Position numbers and translations under genes: made by a program. The notes under the pieces were generated by a model that was given only the letters and a program-made list of their open reading frames with translations, made no database searches and was not told where the DNA came from. A stretch of 7,621 nucleotides of DNA from positions 1-7,621 of the forward strand of contig JANWWB010000326.1 in the NCBI GenBank assembly GCA_025056515.1, written 5' to 3'. Of the stretch, positions 5,442-7,621 are shown in pieces. Source of the DNA: Anaerolineales bacterium. Its GTDB lineage: Bacteria > Chloroflexota > Anaerolineae > Anaerolineales > Villigracilaceae. Position 1 is the stretch's first letter. Each line of letters opens with the position of its first letter.

Positions 5442-5469
5442 ATTTTACCAGTATAATTGTTCTTGTGAC
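5442..5469 (-). promoter_or_regulatory. Weak candidate promoter for the acetyltransferase gene
   Basis: On the minus strand GTCACA (5469-5464, four of six matches to TTGACA) is followed after 16 bases by TAAAAT (5447-5442). An alternative -10, TATACT (5455-5450), overlaps it and also overlaps the opposite-strand TATAAT at 5452-5457, so the two divergent promoters may compete. Confidence 0.35.
5452..5457 (+). promoter_or_regulatory. -10 box seven bases before the GTG start at 5465 (leaderless promoter)
   Basis: TATAAT is followed by seven bases and then the GTG start codon, the distance at which transcription would begin on the G of GTG. No purine-rich ribosome binding site fits in the gap, and no good -35 is visible. 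Confidence 0.5.
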
Positions 5470-7621
5470 CCTTCTACTTGACCTCAATCTATCGCCCATC
5501 TATCGCGTTAAAGGGCGAGACTTGCCTTCTCTACCTGGATTAGCGGTTGCCTCGCCGCCCAAACGTTGTGGGCGCGGTCGCGAGGACGACCAGTTGCTCC
5601 TCTATCTCTCCCTTTCCGGCAACACCCCTCTCACGGTAGCCGAATACAACCGCCTGACCGGCTTGCTCGTCGAACAGTATTATCGCACGGCCGGCACGGT
5701 GACTTCGGCCCTACGCGCGGCCGCAGAACGATTGAATCAGACCTTGCTGGAAAGCAACTTACGCAACCGCGGCAAAGGACAACACCTGATCGGACGATTG
5801 GTACTTGGAACCTTGCGCGGGACGCAACTCCTGCTCTGCCAATGTGGCCCCACACACGTTTTCCACTTCACCCAAAGCGGACAAGCGCATTATCACGATG
5901 AAAGTCCTTCCAACCGCGCCTTGGGAGTCAGTCAAGTCACGCCGTTGTATTTCTCGCATCTGACCCTGAATCCGGGAGACGTTCTGCTCGTTTTGGCTGC
6001 GCTGCCTTCTGGTTGGGAAGCCGAGCGCCTAGCAGGCCTGCGCAAGGCAGAACGTTTGCAACAAAGCCTCATCTCCCTTTCAGCCGAAACGATTAGCGCT
6101 GTCATCATAGAAGCGACAACCGGCAAAGGACAAGTGCGCCTACTACCTGGAGTCTTGCCCGCTCGTCCCGAAGCCTCAACGGAATCACCGGAAGAAAGTA
6201 TCGCCTCGGATGAAGAAGTAATCTCTACAGCTCCTACAGGCGAGATTCCTGCCACGCCAAGAGCGCCTTCCCCTCCCTTGCGACGCCCTACCTCCCAGGT
6301 CATCAGCGGACGACCAGCCAGTCGCTTTGCCCGCATCCTGGCCGGAGAGGAAGAAAAGAGCGATGCACAAACAAGCCATGCCTCATCTGCTCCTCCGCTC
6401 CCGAAAACATCGCCACCTGTTTCCCAGCCGGCCCCCTCTCGGCGATCTCTATTTCCAGCCTCCTCTCCCATCTTGCTACAACCCTCACCCGAAGGACGAC
6501 AGCGCTTCTTCCGCAGTTTGGCAAAATCGTTACGCCAACTACGCGTTGGGCTTCACACCACTGGGGAGCGAGTGCGCACATTCTTTCCACGCTTGCTCCC
6601 CGACCCCCATCCTGAAGAACCCAAGACCACCGGCAGCAGCCTGGCCTTTGTGGCCTTTGCCATTCCTTTGCTTATCATGACGATTGCCCTCGTGTTCTAC
6701 AACCAACATGGGCGCAACGTCTCGTATCAAGAATATTTTCAACAAGCCTTACAAGAGGCGCAATGGGCTGCCGTGCAAACGGCCCCGGCCGAAATACGCG
6801 TCGGTTGGGAGCGGACGCTGTTCTATCTGGACATCGCAGAACAGTATTTGAAGACCAATGAGTCTGCTCAGTTGCGCGCCCAAGCGCAAACCGCCCTAGA
6901 TAATCTGGACGGCATCCTGCGCCTATCCTTTTCTCCAGCGATTGTCAACGGTCTCGACCGCGCTATCAACGTCTCAGCCTTGGCAGCAACAAACAATGAT
7001 TTGTACCTGCTTGATGCAACGCAAGGCGAAGTCCTGCGGTATTACCTCACGTCACAAGGCTATCAGGCCGATACAGCCTTCGTCTGCCGACCGGGCACGT
7101 ACGGAGATGTAACGGTTGGACCGCTGGTAGATATCCTTGCTGCCCCCAAGGTCAACCCCTATAACGCCACCCTGATGGCGCTTGACGGAGAAGGAACACT
7201 CTTGTACTGCTTCCCTAGCCCTAGACAGCCAAAAGCAGTCAAGCTGGCACGACCAGAATTGGGTTGGGAACGACTGACCGGCTTCACCCTAGATGCCACC
7301 ACCAACTACCTGTACGTGATTGACCCGAGCCGCAATGCCGTCTGGTATTACATCCCGAATGAAGAGGGCAAATATGTCAATATGCCGAGGTCGTTCTTTG
7401 AAAAACAAGTGCCAGCCAACATGTCTTCGGTCATCGATTTCGCTGCCAACGGTTCAGACATGTATTTTCTGTTCCAGGATGGTCATCTAGCCTCTTGCAC
7501 ACTCATCGTCTTTCAGAACGTGCCCAAGCGCTGTCATGACCCGCTGATTTTCGTCGATAACCGCCCCGAGCGCCAACCAAGCAATCGGATGGTTGAAGCC
7601 ATCTTCACCCAGATGACCTTT
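5465..7621 (+). CDS. Large one-pass membrane protein: PP2C-like domain, linker, TM helix, outer beta-propeller (3' end outside window)
   Basis: The frame is open for 719 codons and runs off the window. I recognise the style as a Chloroflexota membrane protein but know no characterised member. Residues 1-230 resemble a PPM/PP2C phosphatase fold: SALRAAAERLNQTLLES, a GTLRGTQLLLCQCGPTHVF strand pair, SNRALG and LNPGDVLLVLA. The acidic metal-binding motifs of active PP2C enzymes (DGMGG-type, DxxD) are not seen, so it is probably inactive. Residues 231-345 are a Pro/Ser/Glu/Ala-rich disordered linker; 345-390 are basic; 392-412 form the single membrane helix (AFVAFAIPLLIMTIALVFY). By the positive-inside rule the C-terminus is outside: a helical segment (415-490), then propeller-like repeats from about 500 (NNDLYLLDATQGEVLRYY; NYLYVIDPSRNAVWYY; SDMYFLFQDGHL), with Cys541, 582, 678 and 690. 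GTG 5465 is the only ATG/GTG/TTG in frame between the stop at 5387 and TTG 5522. A role in sensing or signalling is inference. Confidence 0.82.
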   Translation, partial: MTLLLDLNLSPIYRVKGRDLPSLPGLAVASPPKRCGRGREDDQLLLYLSLSGNTPLTVAEYNRLTGLLVEQYYRTAGTVTSALRAAAERLNQTLLESNLRNRGKGQHLIGRLVLGTLRGTQLLLCQCGPTHVFHFTQSGQAHYHDESPSNRALGVSQVTPLYFSHLTLNPGDVLLVLAALPSGWEAERLAGLRKAERLQQSLISLSAETISAVIIEATTGKGQVRLLPGVLPARPEASTESPEESIASDEEVISTAPTGEIPATPRAPSPPLRRPTSQVISGRPASRFARILAGEEEKSDAQTSHASSAPPLPKTSPPVSQPAPSRRSLFPASSPILLQPSPEGRQRFFRSLAKSLRQLRVGLHTTGERVRTFFPRLLPDPHPEEPKTTGSSLAFVAFAIPLLIMTIALVFYNQHGRNVSYQEYFQQALQEAQWAAVQTAPAEIRVGWERTLFYLDIAEQYLKTNESAQLRAQAQTALDNLDGILRLSFSPAIVNGLDRAINVSALAATNNDLYLLDATQGEVLRYYLTSQGYQADTAFVCRPGTYGDVTVGPLVDILAAPKVNPYNATLMALDGEGTLLYCFPSPRQPKAVKLARPELGWERLTGFTLDATTNYLYVIDPSRNAVWYYIPNEEGKYVNMPRSFFEKQVPANMSSVIDFAANGSDMYFLFQDGHLASCTLIVFQNVPKRCHDPLIFVDNRPERQPSNRMVEAIFTQMTF

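Noticed and set aside
5932..6471. 179-codon open frame on the minus strand opposite the membrane protein gene
   Set aside because: It lies antisense to the coherent 719-codon frame, and its Gly/Arg/Ser bias mirrors the Pro/Ser-rich linker on the other strand.

Overview
This 7.6 kb window looks like chromosomal DNA from a member of the phylum Chloroflexota, most likely class Anaerolineae. That assignment is inference from gene content and protein style; no rRNA or marker gene is present. The pointers are a CbiM protein fused to a PDGLE (CbiN/NikN-type) domain, a LysM lipoprotein with a Pro/Thr linker, a CelD/BcsL-type acetyltransferase, and a large one-pass membrane protein joining a degraded PP2C-like domain to an outer beta-propeller. 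I saw no tRNA, rRNA, CRISPR array or transposase.

Region 1 (1-2840, minus strand) is a nickel/cobalt uptake operon read right to left. It starts with a Fur-family metalloregulator (2778-2350) behind a consensus sigma-70 promoter. Next comes the substrate-binding membrane subunit CbiM/NikM with a fused PDGLE domain (2310-1357), then the transmembrane coupling subunit CbiQ/EcfT (1278-472), then the ATPase CbiO (470 to beyond base 1). Together these make a group I energy-coupling-factor transporter. CbiM binds the ion, the PDGLE part probably helps load it, CbiO hydrolyses ATP and CbiQ couples the two. The Fur-type protein probably represses the operon when metal is plentiful. The N-terminus of CbiM is a puzzle: the ribosome binding site selects a start seven residues before the metal-binding Met-His-Ile end.

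Region 2 (2840-3177) has no gene. By hand alignment it holds two strongly diverged copies of a roughly 165 bp segment, plus several perfect short palindromes.

Region 3 (3178-5387, minus strand) carries a LysM-domain lipoprotein (4104-3178) and, across a 263 bp gap full of inverted repeats, a CelD/BcsL-family acetyltransferase (5387-4368). Both suit cell-envelope or polysaccharide functions, but nothing shows that they act together.

Region 4 (5465-7621, plus strand) is the start of a long open gene, 719 codons without a stop at the window edge, diverging from the acetyltransferase. It encodes a cytoplasmic PP2C-like domain without recognisable catalytic motifs, a disordered Pro/Ser/Glu linker, one membrane helix and an outer helical segment followed by a propeller. 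This is the least familiar protein here.

Two genes, the LysM lipoprotein and the large membrane protein, have TATAAT only 6-7 bases before the start codon and no ribosome binding site, which suggests leaderless mRNAs. The Fur-family gene, CbiM and the acetyltransferase have recognisable Shine-Dalgarno sequences.
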